A DNA stretch of 64,000 nucleotides from Aerococcus loyolae (GTDB lineage: Bacteria; Bacillota; Bacilli; Lactobacillales; Aerococcaceae), in assembly GCF_002871915.2 (NCBI RefSeq), contig NZ_CP126958.1, positions 1,178,001-1,242,000 of the forward strand. The letters are read 5' to 3'. The first letter of the stretch is position 1, and each line of letters begins with the position of its first letter. Positions 10,015 to 18,578 of this stretch are shown in pieces. The notes beneath the pieces are model-generated. The model was not told the DNA's origin. It was given only the letters and a program-made list of their open reading frames with translations, and ran no database searches. The translations under genes were made by a program, and so were the position numbers.

Positions 10015-10503
10015 TTAATCAGCAGCTTCTTCGTTATCCATCATATTGTCAAGGGCAATAGCTAGTCCCACCATCACCGCTTCATAATCTTCATCATAGA
10101 CATCAAGAACAAAGGTATCCCGAATAGCAAAAATCTTATGGTTAATTGAACCAATCTTCTCACCATCAAGGGTAAGCGCAAAATTGTTATCTAGGAAATT
10201 CCCCTTCAAGTCCAAATTATAGTCAGGACTAGAAATTTTTACCTTTCTTCTAAAGAAACTTAGCCGGTCTTTAATGGTCACTTGACTGCCATCAACAAAT
10301 TTAATCTGGTATTCTGAAAAGATTTTGAAAAGTTTCCGGTTAATCTCAAAAAGCGGCTGGCCTTGTGGATCAGACACTTTGACTTTATGACCAAAGAACT
10401 TAAAGTCTTCGTCCACCCGGTAGCAGACCTGGCCCTGATCGTCTTTGATATTATAGTGGTCCGTAATTTTAAAAATCCTCTGTTTAATATATAAACGGCG
10501 CAT
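10015..10503 (-). CDS. LURP-one-related / tubby-C-like protein
   Basis: About 162 residues with the beta-rich tubby-like fold pattern of LURP1-related proteins (LYIKQRIF..ITDHYNIKD, YRVDEDFKFFGHKVKVSD, LFEINRKLFKIFSEY, DTFVLDVYDEDYE). Function is unknown across the family. Two starts are possible: ATG 10503 (MRRLYIKQ, family-like) or an in-frame TTG at 10515, which has the better-spaced AAGGA site. It is the last gene of a leftward cluster with gcvH and the ArsC/Spx-like gene, 47 bases after gcvH. Confidence 0.75.
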   Translation of the reverse strand: MRRLYIKQRIFKITDHYNIKDDQGQVCYRVDEDFKFFGHKVKVSDPQGQPLFEINRKLFKIFSEYQIKFVDGSQVTIKDRLSFFRRKVKISSPDYNLDLKGNFLDNNFALTLDGEKIGSINHKIFAIRDTFVLDVYDEDYEAVMVGLAIALDNMMDNEEAAD

Positions 10504-10550
10504 CGTCTGACACAAACCCCTTTCCTTAGTCCCAGCAGTTATCGAAAAAA

Positions 10551-10901
10551 TTACTTGGTCTCTTCTGACTTAAAGGCAGTCGGATCAAAGGTTGAACTAG
10601 GTTCTACAGCCATTAACCAGTTTAAATTATCTTTATCTGAATTTAAATCAGTAGGAGTCCCTTCAGCTTTTTCATTTTTTCCGACGACTTTACCAGACAA
10701 AGGCGCTAAGATATCGGTTACCGCCTTTTCCGCTTCAATAGAGACAAAGGCTTCCCCAGCCACCAAGTCTTGGTCGACTAAATAATTAATAAAGGAAATA
10801 TCACCAAATTCTTCTTGGCCAGCCTTAGAAAGGCCAATGATGACTTGCTTATCTGCTGTTTGAGTTAACCATAAACCGTTATCAGTAAATACTTTTTCCA
10901 T
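10551..10901 (-). CDS. gcvH: glycine cleavage system H-like lipoyl-carrier protein
   Basis: 116 residues with the lipoyl-domain hairpin; the lipoylated lysine is K59 in IEAEKAVTD, followed by APLSGKV. No gcvT or gcvP is in the window, so it may serve as a lipoyl relay or donor rather than in glycine breakdown; that is inference from the role of free-standing GcvH in Bacillus-group bacteria. It lies 3 bases after an ArsC/Spx-like gene, the same gene pair as yusI-gcvH in Bacillus subtilis, as I recall it. Confidence 0.9.
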   Translation of the reverse strand: MEKVFTDNGLWLTQTADKQVIIGLSKAGQEEFGDISFINYLVDQDLVAGEAFVSIEAEKAVTDILAPLSGKVVGKNEKAEGTPTDLNSDKDNLNWLMAVEPSSTFDPTAFKSEETK

Positions 10902-10904
10902 TGT

Positions 10905-11267
10905 TTACTTCCCTTCTTTTTCTATCCAGTAAGCCACAGTATCTTCTTTAGCCCCTGTAGTGGCTACTTCCTTGTCTGTCACTAAGGGACGTTTAATTAA
11001 CATCCCATCACTAGCTAATAGATCAACAATTTCTTCTTGGGATAAATCATCAATTTTATCCTTTAAGTTCTTTTCTCGGTAAGCCGAGCCCGACGTGTTA
11101 AAGACTTGCTTGGGTCGATCACTGCTCTCTAGGGCCCGTTTTATATCTTCCTTACTAGGCACTTGTTCGCGGATATCGTAAAACTGATAGTCAACCCCAG
11201 CCTCGTTAAAGGCTTTTTCCACTCGCCGTGAGGTAGAACACTGCTTAAGGCCATATAAACTGATCAA
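10905..11267 (-). CDS. ArsC/Spx-family thioredoxin-fold protein
   Basis: About 120 residues: LYGLKQCSTSRR near the N-terminus carries a single active-site type Cys (C10) with R15, as in ArsC-like reductases rather than the CxxC of Spx; it continues with VFNTSGSAYREKNLKDK and RPLVTDKE, typical of the family. The frame is open to 11282, but the bases there (GGAGGTGA) are the ribosome site, so the start is most likely TTG at 11267. That start overlaps the end of rodA by 23 bases, implying translational coupling. The pairing with gcvH is its best functional clue. Confidence 0.85.
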   Translation of the reverse strand: MISLYGLKQCSTSRRVEKAFNEAGVDYQFYDIREQVPSKEDIKRALESSDRPKQVFNTSGSAYREKNLKDKIDDLSQEEIVDLLASDGMLIKRPLVTDKEVATTGAKEDTVAYWIEKEGK

Positions 11268-12531
11268 GACGGTCACCTCCACTTAATTTGCGCAATAGGC
11301 GATTGAGCCAATGTTGTTGAATTTCTGCTTCACTACGGTTTTGATTGTACTGGATGGACAAGACAAAGCCCATACAGAGCATATTAGTTAATAAGGCCGA
11401 TCCCCCCTGCGAAATAAAGGGTAAGGGAATCCCTGTCAAAGGTAAGAGACCAATGGACATGCCAATGTTTTCTACAATATGGAAGAGGATCATAGAAACA
11501 ATCCCGGCAGTACCTGCGATATAGAAGGAATCGTAGGATTCATAGGCAATGGCAATCATGGTTAAGATCAATAAGAAATAAAGCAGGATCAAAAGACTGC
11601 TGCCAATAAAGCCAAAATTTTCACCTATCGTAGAAAAAATCATGTCCGACTCTCTGACAGGGACATATACTTCGAAATTACCAAAGCCCTTACCCAGCCA
11701 TTGACCGGAACCAATGGCCTTGATACTTTGACTCAGTTGGTAGGACTCCCGCCGCGTATTTTCAAAGGGAGCCAACCAGGAATCAATCCGGGCAAATTGA
11801 TAATCTTGAAAACCTAAGTGATAAAGTAAGTCACGGTTGTAAATCACCAAAAAGAGTAAGCCAGCAAAGATGGCACCAATAATTAAAGCAATGGTCAGAA
11901 TAATTCGCCAGTTAACCCCCGAAGCAAAAATCATACCCGAAAAGATCATCATAAATACCAGGGTCGTTCCAAAGTCATTCTGTAAGAGAATCAATACCAC
12001 CGGCACCGCAGTCCATAAAATCATGCGGCCAATAAATTTAAAGTCCCATTTCAACTGTTTAGACACCGGCAGAGCGTCATAATTCAAAGCTTCGGTTCTT
12101 TGATTATATTCACTGACCAAACGGGACATCATTAAGATATAAAAGAACTTCATAATTTCCGACGGTTGGAAGGACAAGGTCCCGATGGTGAACCAGGATT
12201 TAGCCCCAAACAAGGTATATTGTTGGCGGTCATAGAAAAACAGGACCAAAATCAAGAGAAAGATCCCAAAACCATACAGGACAGGAACAAATCGATAAAA
12301 GGTCTTCTTGTCAATCTGCATGACAAAGACAATGGCAATAAAACTGACCACATACCAAAAGATTTGCATCAGAGTGGGCTTTAATGAGCCGCCCCCAAAT
12401 TGTAAATAAGTGGTAGCGAAAATCACCGCGACACTCATGGCCATCAGTGCTAATAAAAGCGCGATAATGGTGGGATTAATGGATTTTGCTTGGCTAACTT
12501 TTTTTAAACGTTGGCTTCTTGAACGTGCCAT
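11245..12531 (-). CDS. rodA: SEDS peptidoglycan polymerase RodA/FtsW
   Basis: 428-residue polytopic membrane glycosyltransferase that polymerises lipid II during cell elongation. Ten or so hydrophobic segments; SEDS signatures seen are AKSWFTIGTLSFQPSE, NDFGTTLVF and the C-terminal PLTGIPLPFISQGGS. RodA rather than FtsW is suggested by FTIGTLSFQPSE and the genomic setting away from the division cluster. The start ATG at 12531 (MARSRSQ) has TAAGGAG eight bases upstream; an in-frame upstream extension lacks a site. Confidence 0.92.
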   Translation of the reverse strand: MARSRSQRLKKVSQAKSINPTIIALLLALMAMSVAVIFATTYLQFGGGSLKPTLMQIFWYVVSFIAIVFVMQIDKKTFYRFVPVLYGFGIFLLILVLFFYDRQQYTLFGAKSWFTIGTLSFQPSEIMKFFYILMMSRLVSEYNQRTEALNYDALPVSKQLKWDFKFIGRMILWTAVPVVLILLQNDFGTTLVFMMIFSGMIFASGVNWRIILTIALIIGAIFAGLLFLVIYNRDLLYHLGFQDYQFARIDSWLAPFENTRRESYQLSQSIKAIGSGQWLGKGFGNFEVYVPVRESDMIFSTIGENFGFIGSSLLILLYFLLILTMIAIAYESYDSFYIAGTAGIVSMILFHIVENIGMSIGLLPLTGIPLPFISQGGSALLTNMLCMGFVLSIQYNQNRSEAEIQQHWLNRLLRKLSGGDRLDQFIWP

Positions 12532-12566
12532 ACTTACACTCCTTAGTTTAACAGCTAACAATACGC

Positions 12567-13529
12567 TTAGTCATTCTTCTGTAAAGCTTCCGCTTGGATT
12601 GCCTTGGAGGCCCGTTTTAAGGGACTATAGGCGATTTCTTTATCATTTAAATGGGGGAAATCTGGAGATAGGTTGACCTCATACTTAATGCGTTGATCAA
12701 GATAGGTATCCGCATGTTTATAGCGATAATAAATGGTATTGACCAAGGCTCCCACAATGAGGGCCATCCCATTTAAATATAAATAAAGCATTAAGGCAAT
12801 GAAAACGCCAATGGTCCCATTTTGAACCGAGGAACCTCCGGCAAACTGGACATAGACGCCAAACAAGCTGGAAATTAAGAGAACCATTACAGCAGCGGTC
12901 ACCGAACCGGGTAAGGCATATTTCAAGGTCATCGGTTGGTTAGGAACGACGATATAGATAAATAACATTAAGATAAAGACCGAAATCAAAAGGACAGGCC
13001 ATTTTAAGCCCAGTAATAACTCCACGAAACCTAGAGGCAAAGGAACAAAATTATTAATCACCCGCAGAAGGGTCTCACCAAAGACAAAAAAGAGCGAGAA
13101 TACGCCTACACTAAGGACTAAGAGAAAGGCAATCAAGAAAGAAGCGATCCGAGTAATTACCGCATTCTTGTGGTCCGGATTGCCGTAGACCCGGTTTAAG
13201 ACCCGCTGTAAGGCGGAGAAACCAGCCGAGGATGACCAAATTACTAAGATGGTATTAATTGAAAGACTCCCGGCACTAGTGGAATCTAAATACGATTCCA
13301 AAGTAGGAATCAACAGAGGCTCAATTTCATTAGGGAGAATGGCAGTAATCCACTCTACTGCCTGGGCTGAATCAAAGGGGAGTAAAGGAATAATATTGGC
13401 CACTAAGAGTAGCATAGGAAAAATTGCCAACAAGGCATAATAAGCCAGTTCGGCTGCTGAACTACCAATACTGGCATCATGGACGCTCTGACTGGCGATC
13501 GGCACTAAGACTTCTTTGATTTTCTTCAC
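12567..13529 (-). CDS. YihY/BrkB-family integral membrane protein
   Basis: About 320 residues with six predicted membrane segments; the family signature AAELAYYALLAIFPMLLL is in the first helix region, GGSSVQNGTIGVFIALMLYLY near the end. Family function is unsettled (once called ribonuclease BN in error). The frame is open to 13598, but a promoter-like TTGACA/TATAAT sits in that stretch, and GTG at 13529 (VKKIKEVL) has a TAGGAG site 8 bases upstream; I take that as the start. 35 bases before rodA, probably co-transcribed. Confidence 0.85.
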   Translation of the reverse strand: MKKIKEVLVPIASQSVHDASIGSSAAELAYYALLAIFPMLLLVANIIPLLPFDSAQAVEWITAILPNEIEPLLIPTLESYLDSTSAGSLSINTILVIWSSSAGFSALQRVLNRVYGNPDHKNAVITRIASFLIAFLLVLSVGVFSLFFVFGETLLRVINNFVPLPLGFVELLLGLKWPVLLISVFILMLFIYIVVPNQPMTLKYALPGSVTAAVMVLLISSLFGVYVQFAGGSSVQNGTIGVFIALMLYLYLNGMALIVGALVNTIYYRYKHADTYLDQRIKYEVNLSPDFPHLNDKEIAYSPLKRASKAIQAEALQKND

Positions 13530-13563
13530 GGGGCTCGCTCCTATCTTGATAGATGTCTTACCC

Positions 13564-13594
13564 ATTATACAATAGATCCGCCTAAGTGTGTCAA
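13564..13594 (-). promoter_or_regulatory. candidate promoter of yihY-rodA-arsC-gcvH cluster
   Basis: Minus strand TTGACA, 19-base spacer, perfect TATAAT; spacing is a little long. It lies about 35 bases upstream of the GTG start chosen for the YihY protein and argues against any upstream start. Confidence 0.5.
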
Positions 13595-13632
13595 ACAAGC
13601 TGGGGCGACGCTAGCTTTTTAAATTTACCGAT

Positions 13633-13923
13633 TTAAATCGAAAGAGAATTAATAAAAGCCTTGGCAGTCTGACTCGAGAAAAGCGTCTCTCTCACTGTAA
13701 AAACATAAAGGTCAAAGTCTCCCGATATCCCTTCGGCAAAAAAGTAATTGCGGTAGGTTCCCTGGTCGACATCCTTAATATGCAGGTCCCACAATTGGTA
13801 GTAGCCCTTATTGGTTTGAATAATTGCCCCTTTGTTAAAGTCGCGCTGGTAACGGTAGCCTTTGCCTTCTAACCAGGAACGAATATTTTTGCGACAATGG
13901 TTTTCTTTATAGATCACTTGCAT
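13633..13923 (-). CDS. small protein of unknown function
   Basis: 96 residues from ATG 13923 (MQVIYKEN), preceded by AGGTGA; an in-frame GTG nine bases upstream is part of that site. Rich in Tyr and charged residues (GKGYRYQRDFNKGAII, YYQLWDLHIKD), no membrane segment, no motif I recognise. Sits between the YihY cluster and a lipoprotein gene on the same strand. Cytosolic; function unknown. Confidence 0.6.
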   Translation of the reverse strand: MQVIYKENHCRKNIRSWLEGKGYRYQRDFNKGAIIQTNKGYYQLWDLHIKDVDQGTYRNYFFAEGISGDFDLYVFTVRETLFSSQTAKAFINSLSI

Positions 13924-14235
13924 AATAATCACCTAATTTTATTTTATCGAACATGTGTTCTGCTTGCAAGTGAAAATAAGAAAAACGATTTTCAAAAGAT
14001 AAACTGGTGAGCATTCGTTTCGCTTTTGAATTTGGTCGTTAAAAAGCCATGGCATCGGTTCGAGCCCTAGTCTCTCACCTAGCGAGCTTCAAACGGCTAG
14101 TATGGCTAAAGCCTACTATCCGTATTTCACATCGCTTGCTCGTTCATGGCTAACGACTAAATTCAAAGCTCCACTACTGCTCAAAGCTATCTACCAAAAT
14201 ATTCGATAACAAGTCATTGATGAGATAAATTGAGG
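13924..14235. repeat. intergenic region with long inverted repeat
   Basis: No ORF. Arms at 14024-14051 and 14145-14168 pair (TGAATTTGGTCGTTA against TAACGACTAAATTCA, plus GCCATG/CATGGC) to give a hairpin about 145 bases long with a structured loop. Just before it, GAGCATTCGTT recurs at 18377. It may be an old palindromic element or a structured RNA. Confidence 0.45.
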
Positions 14236-14268
14236 AGCAAAAAACCAGAGCACCTGGCCCTGGTTAAT
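14236..14268 (-). terminator. terminator of lipoprotein gene
   Basis: Minus strand AACCAG...CTGGTT stem followed by TTTTTT, 27 bases after the stop of the lipoprotein gene. Confidence 0.8.
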
Positions 14269-14294
14269 TACGTGATAAATGAGGATTTAAGGAA

Positions 14295-14891
14295 TTAGTT
14301 GACCTTTTGCCATTGACCGGACACCAGGTCCATGCTGGTTAATTCACCGGTTTGGTTATTATAACGGTAGATGGCGACGAGATTAGTATGAATTTGGTTA
14401 TTAGGTGATTGGCGACGGATTTCCACTTGAACAAGATTATCATCTACCTTAGAAGGCATGAAACTATAATCTTCGCTCCGGTAGATATTATCAGTGACTT
14501 GATGGATCATAGGCACCACTTTAGCAATAATGTCATTAGAATTATTGGACGGTGTCACTGAGCTGGCAGGTTTCTCAGCAGCTTCTGCTTGGCTCTTGCT
14601 TGCTGATTGACCTGGTCCCGCTTGACCGCTTTCATTATTTGCTTTAACACTTTTACCCTTGACTTGGCTACTTGCCTTATCTGACTGACTAGCTTTTTCT
14701 TGGTCAGTATCTTGCTTCTTGTCAGTGTCCACTTTTTGGCTGCTTTCCTTAGCTTGACTGCTGGAAGTTTGCTCGGTCTTGACATCTGATGACTGCTTCT
14801 TATCGCCAAAAGACACGCCCTGTTCGGAACAAGCCGCTAGCAGGACGGCGCTAAGTGTAACCGCGATAAAGCCTTTTAAATTTTTATTCAT
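14295..14891 (-). CDS. putative cell-surface lipoprotein with Ser/Lys/Gln-rich linker
   Basis: 198 residues: signal peptide with lipobox LLAAC (Cys about residue 21), a long low-complexity linker rich in S, K, Q and D (about 30-110), then a compact C-terminal domain (SNDIIAKVVPMIHQVTDNIYR, YRYNNQTGELTSMDL). The linker would span the cell wall. I do not recognise the C-terminal domain. ATG 14891 has GAGGGA six bases upstream. Single-gene unit ended by its own terminator. Confidence 0.75.
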   Translation of the reverse strand: MNKNLKGFIAVTLSAVLLAACSEQGVSFGDKKQSSDVKTEQTSSSQAKESSQKVDTDKKQDTDQEKASQSDKASSQVKGKSVKANNESGQAGPGQSASKSQAEAAEKPASSVTPSNNSNDIIAKVVPMIHQVTDNIYRSEDYSFMPSKVDDNLVQVEIRRQSPNNQIHTNLVAIYRYNNQTGELTSMDLVSGQWQKVN

Positions 14892-15047
14892 AATAAATCC
14901 CTCATTTATTTTTAAATAAATCATTTTCTAATCGAGTGTATTCACATCGACTTTTCTTCACTTATTATTTTACCACAGCTTTTAATCCAAAAATGATCAG
15001 CCCATAATCTTTACGTTTTCCTAATTTTTGGCCCTGGAAAAGAAAAC

Positions 15048-15950
15048 TTAGGGCTTACGGTAGTTCTCTAGGTCTTTTGGATAAGGCATGGCGGTTTGAG
15101 CACCAACCTTGGTGGTAGATAGGGTTGCAGCAATCGAAGACAGACGCAGGGCCTCTTCCAGAGAAGTACCTTGAGCCATTAAAGCAGCGAAGGCGCCATT
15201 CATGGTGTCCCCTGCCCCAGTCGTATCTTTGACATCCGCTTCAATCGTTGGGATCGAAAGCACTTGGCCCTCATGGACATAGGAAATTCCTTGCGAACCC
15301 CGAGTAACAATCAACAAGGCATCGTGGGCTTGGCTCCACTCTAACATAGCTGCCTCGATTTCCGAGTCTTCAATGTCACGGCCCAACATTCCGGCAAATT
15401 CAGTTTCGTTTGGAGTGACAATATCAGCCAGGTCAATAAACTCATTAATCCCTGGGTCAAAAGGTGCTGGGTTTAAGATAGTCTTTGCCCCTTTTTCTCG
15501 TGCCATTGAGAAGGCTTGCTTTACCGTAGCTAGGGGAACTTCTAATTGGGCCAGGACAATGTCGCCTTCCTCAACCAAATCAGCAAAGTCTTCGCCAACT
15601 TCAACTAAGCCATTCGCTCCTGGCAAAACCACAATGGAATTGTCGGCTTGAACTGAAAAAATAGCCGCCATCCCAGTAAAAATATTTTTCTCTACTTTAA
15701 TATGGTCAGTGACTACTCCTTCCTTTTTGAGGTGTTTGAGGGCTTTGTCTCCAAAAGAGTCGTCACCAACGCTACCCACCATCCGCACATCACTATTTAA
15801 ACGAGCAGCCGCAACCGCTTGATTAGCTCCCTTGCCGCCCATGAAATAATTCACGGTATCACCAAGAATGGTTTCACCAATCCGAGGCAAGCGATCAGTG
15901 ACCATGGTCATATCGATATTAATGCTACCAACAACAATTACTTTACTCAT
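15048..15950 (-). CDS. rbsK: ribokinase
   Basis: 300-residue PfkB-family sugar kinase phosphorylating ribose at C5. Seen: substrate loop GGKGANQAVAAA near residues 39-50 and the catalytic/anion-hole motif DTTGAGDTMNGA near 240-251. Start has GGGAG. No ribose transporter or pyranase gene is adjacent, so the ribose may come from nucleoside breakdown; the upstream DeoR/HAD genes are on the same strand but separated by a 160-base gap. Confidence 0.93.
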   Translation of the reverse strand: MSKVIVVGSINIDMTMVTDRLPRIGETILGDTVNYFMGGKGANQAVAAARLNSDVRMVGSVGDDSFGDKALKHLKKEGVVTDHIKVEKNIFTGMAAIFSVQADNSIVVLPGANGLVEVGEDFADLVEEGDIVLAQLEVPLATVKQAFSMAREKGAKTILNPAPFDPGINEFIDLADIVTPNETEFAGMLGRDIEDSEIEAAMLEWSQAHDALLIVTRGSQGISYVHEGQVLSIPTIEADVKDTTGAGDTMNGAFAALMAQGTSLEEALRLSSIAATLSTTKVGAQTAMPYPKDLENYRKP

Positions 15951-16110
15951 TTTTGCTCCCTATCTTTCTATTCTTCACGCGACTTTATTAATGAAAAACG
16001 ATACAGTCTTTTCTTAACTATAGCGCAATCGCTTTCAGTAAGATCACCTTAAGTTTATCATCTTTTCTAGCCGCTAACAAGCTAGCTATCAAGGCCTAGA
16101 AAGACATTGA

Positions 16111-16641
16111 TCAGGTCGACTTAGGAAATGGATTTCCTTTTATCCAACCCCTTTTTCTCAGCCACCCAAAGACCAAGATGGTCAGCAAAATAAAACAAAG
16201 CGCTCCACAAGTATCCAAGTAAACATCAGCCAGGAGTCCGGTACGATTGGGGGTAAATATCTGCCGTAATTCGTCAAAAGCCGCATAGCCAAAAGTTAAT
16301 AAGGTCGCTAAAGTAGCGCGGACTGGCAAGCTTTTAACATCAATTAATAAAGAGAGGTAGGCGAGACTAGCCAAACTACCAAAGAGGACAAAATGAGCCC
16401 CCTTGCGGATAAAGAACTCAATGAAAGCGAAATAGCCCCGGGCTTGGATAGAAATTTCCTCTCCGGCATAGGTAAAAGAAAGCCCCCGGAATAAGCTTTC
16501 AGCTGGGTGATTGGCTAGGACCGAATTCAAAAGCGGGATCAGACTCTGGTCTTGGTAAGAGGTAGATGAACTGGGAAAGGTCAAGACGAGTAAGAGAATT
16601 AAAGCAATAAAGGCAAGGTTTCGAATTTGTTTTAAGGTCAC
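16111..16641 (-). CDS. VanZ-like family membrane protein
   Basis: 176 residues, four to five membrane segments. Family signature AAFDELRQIFTPNRTGLLADVYLD is present near residue 120-143. VanZ gives low-level teicoplanin resistance in Enterococcus; most chromosomal homologues are uncharacterised envelope proteins. Start is GTG with AAAGGAG six bases upstream. 30 bases after the HAD gene, so probably the third gene of the deoR-HAD-vanZ unit. Confidence 0.85.
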   Translation of the reverse strand: MTLKQIRNLAFIALILLLVLTFPSSSTSYQDQSLIPLLNSVLANHPAESLFRGLSFTYAGEEISIQARGYFAFIEFFIRKGAHFVLFGSLASLAYLSLLIDVKSLPVRATLATLLTFGYAAFDELRQIFTPNRTGLLADVYLDTCGALCFILLTILVFGWLRKRGWIKGNPFPKST

Positions 16642-16671
16642 AATAAGCTCCTTTGAAGTTAATATATATAT

Positions 16672-17496
16672 CTATAGTACCCATTGACTGAGGGCTTGGC
16701 TCACTCCATGGTCATCGTTTGAACTAGTGATTTCATCGGCCGCCGCTTGAACTTCCTCAGGCGCGTTAGCCATAGCTATTCCCAGCCCTGCTAACTTAAG
16801 CATAGGGATATCATTAAAATTATCTCCTATAGCTAGACAGTTTTCCATGGGCACTTGATAGAGTTCAGCGATTTCGCCTAAGGCATTTTCCTTGGAAACA
16901 CCCTTAGCGGTCACTTCTAAGTAATTGTCCTTAGAGAGGTAGAAGTCACAATACTGAAAGTTCAGTGATTTAAGATAAGTTTCTAAGCGACTGATTTGGT
17001 TGGGTTGATCAATGAGGAGAAATTTATTAATTCCAATCCCCTCTTCAAGTAAAGCCTGAGGGTCTTTAATAATCGGGCTATCCTGGGTAATGGCGACTTC
17101 TTCATCCGTCCAAGGGCTCTTAGCATTAGCGTACCAGTCTGCTCCGGCATAAGGGTTGATAGAAACCGTAGGAAATTGGTTTTGGAGGATGTCAATCAGT
17201 TTTCCGGCTTCATTGGGATCGATCACATGGTTAACCAGGGCTTGGTCAAGTTTTTCCGGATCGCTAGGTACAATCAAGGCCCCATTATAGGTAGCAATCG
17301 GGTTCTGATCAAGTTCTAATTCCCTGGCTAAGCCATACATGCCCCGGGGTGAGCGGGCAGAAGCTAGGACAAAGGTAATCCCCTGTTTTTTGAGAGCTTT
17401 TATCTGGTCCTTCAATTGGTCATCGACCTGGTGGTTAGAATCGAGAATGGTTCCATCAATGTCACTGATTACCAGTTTAATCTGAGCTTGTGTCAT
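16672..17496 (-). CDS. Cof-type HAD-IIB sugar-phosphate phosphatase
   Basis: 274 residues. HAD motif I SDIDGTILD at residues 10-18, motif II SARS near 45, motif III Lys near 200 and motif IV GDNFNDIPML near 223-232, with the IIB cap in the middle. Dephosphorylates a sugar phosphate or nucleotide-like metabolite; substrate not predictable. ATG 17496 (MTQAQIK) has AAAGGA and overlaps the DeoR gene by 20 bases, so the two are translationally linked and the regulator may respond to its substrate. Confidence 0.9.
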   Translation of the reverse strand: MTQAQIKLVISDIDGTILDSNHQVDDQLKDQIKALKKQGITFVLASARSPRGMYGLARELELDQNPIATYNGALIVPSDPEKLDQALVNHVIDPNEAGKLIDILQNQFPTVSINPYAGADWYANAKSPWTDEEVAITQDSPIIKDPQALLEEGIGINKFLLIDQPNQISRLETYLKSLNFQYCDFYLSKDNYLEVTAKGVSKENALGEIAELYQVPMENCLAIGDNFNDIPMLKLAGLGIAMANAPEEVQAAADEITSSNDDHGVSQALSQWVL

Positions 17497-18253
17497 GATC
17501 TTCTTCCTTTCTGTCGGTTTCAATAACTTCCAATCCATCAATCTTTTTAATCACTTCAGGGGCTTGGCTAGTGATGAGATAATCAATTTCTTCCAGGCTC
17601 CCCGCTTGGTAGTGGCCGCTTTGTTGGAACTTCTCCGCTTCGGCTAAAAGAACTATGGTTTGCGAATTTTTGATTACCACTTCCTTAAGCTGGCTGTCGG
17701 CCTGGTCGTCATAGGAGATTTTCCCATCCTTTAAACCCGCAGCGCCGATAAAGGCTACATCAAAATAAAGCTGGTCAAGCTGCTTGAGGGTATCTAAGTT
17801 AGCAAAGAAACGGTTCTTTGGATAGTACTTTCCTCCTAAGAGGTTAAAGTCTACCCTTTCCTTCTCAGTAAAAATCAAGGCATTATCTAAAGAATGAGAA
17901 TATACCGTTATAGGTCCTTCACTTATTTGGGCCAGTTGGCTAACCACGGTCGAGACATCGAAAAAGTAAAAGCCCCCCCTTTGGAGAAATTTTTGTGCGA
18001 CTTGAGCAATGGCCCGTTTAGCTTGGGTCGATTGCTTAGAACGACTCTGGTAAGGAGCAATGACTGGCACTTGCTTGGGCAATATTAAGCCCCCATGGGT
18101 ACGGTGGGCGAGTCCTTGATCTTCCAGTAAATTAAAATCCCGGCGGACCGTATCTCTTGAAACACCCAAAGCTGCCGTCATTTCCTTAGCCGTTAAACGC
18201 CCCTTGTCTTTTAATTCCTTCATGATTAGTCTTAAACGTTCCTCTTGGTACAT
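17477..18253 (-). CDS. DeoR/GlpR-family transcriptional regulator
   Basis: 258 residues. N-terminal winged helix (RLIMKELKDKGRLTAKEMTAALGVSRDTVRRDF, split here: LGVSRDTVRRD is the recognition helix) and C-terminal sugar-phosphate sensor domain with the family's FFDVSTVVSQLA and AFIGAAGLKDG motifs. Usually represses a sugar operon until a phosphorylated intermediate binds. Perfect AAAGGAGG site. Co-transcribed with the HAD phosphatase; repeats in its own upstream region suggest autoregulation. Confidence 0.9.
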   Translation of the reverse strand: MYQEERLRLIMKELKDKGRLTAKEMTAALGVSRDTVRRDFNLLEDQGLAHRTHGGLILPKQVPVIAPYQSRSKQSTQAKRAIAQVAQKFLQRGGFYFFDVSTVVSQLAQISEGPITVYSHSLDNALIFTEKERVDFNLLGGKYYPKNRFFANLDTLKQLDQLYFDVAFIGAAGLKDGKISYDDQADSQLKEVVIKNSQTIVLLAEAEKFQQSGHYQAGSLEEIDYLITSQAPEVIKKIDGLEVIETDRKEEDHDTSSD

Positions 18254-18269
18254 GGTGGCCTCCTTTCTA

Positions 18270-18365
18270 CTATATTTTTACTTGCTGATTTTATTTTAGC
18301 ATGTTTTTATGCATTTGTAAGTTATTTTAAGTAATTGTATGCTTTTATCGATGCTTTTAAGTACC
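18270..18365 (-). promoter_or_regulatory. candidate DeoR operator/promoter region
   Basis: On the minus strand the octamer AAAAGCAT occurs twice (about 18340-18362) and related AAATGCATAAAAACATGC lies beside a TTACAA / TAAAAT promoter-like pair. Repeated A-rich GCAT boxes are the usual DeoR operator style. Inference. Confidence 0.4.
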
Positions 18366-18444
18366 GATAACTTAATGAGCATTCGTTCTATTTAGAAATC
18401 TAGTCGTTTCTACTAACATTTCTATTAACTTTTTTAGTGAGCAT

Positions 18445-18494
18445 AAAAAAGAGGCCCCAAGAATGCTTTAAATTCAACATTCTTGAGTCCTCTA
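18445..18494 (-). terminator. terminator downstream of tRNA-Glu
   Basis: Stem CAAGAATG / CATTCTTG extended by GAGG/CCTC, then TTTTTT on the minus strand; begins 13 bases after the tRNA. Confidence 0.85.
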
Positions 18495-18506
18495 TTGAAA
18501 TCATTA

Positions 18507-18578
18507 TCACCCGGGCGGGATTCGAACCCGTGATTCCGCGCTGAGAACGCGGCGTCTTAACCCCTTGACCACCGGGCA
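18507..18578 (-). tRNA. tRNA-Glu (anticodon CUC), atypical acceptor stem
   Basis: Cloverleaf on the minus strand: D arm GTC AAGGGGTTAA GAC, anticodon stem CCGCG/CGCGG with loop TTCTCAG (anticodon CTC, decoding GAG), T arm GGG TTCGAAT CCC. Acceptor pairs 1-72 and 2-71 are U-G and G-U, and pair 49-65 is A-C, so the fold is weaker than a normal tRNA-Glu. CCA is not encoded. Stand-alone gene with its own terminator. Confidence 0.75.
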
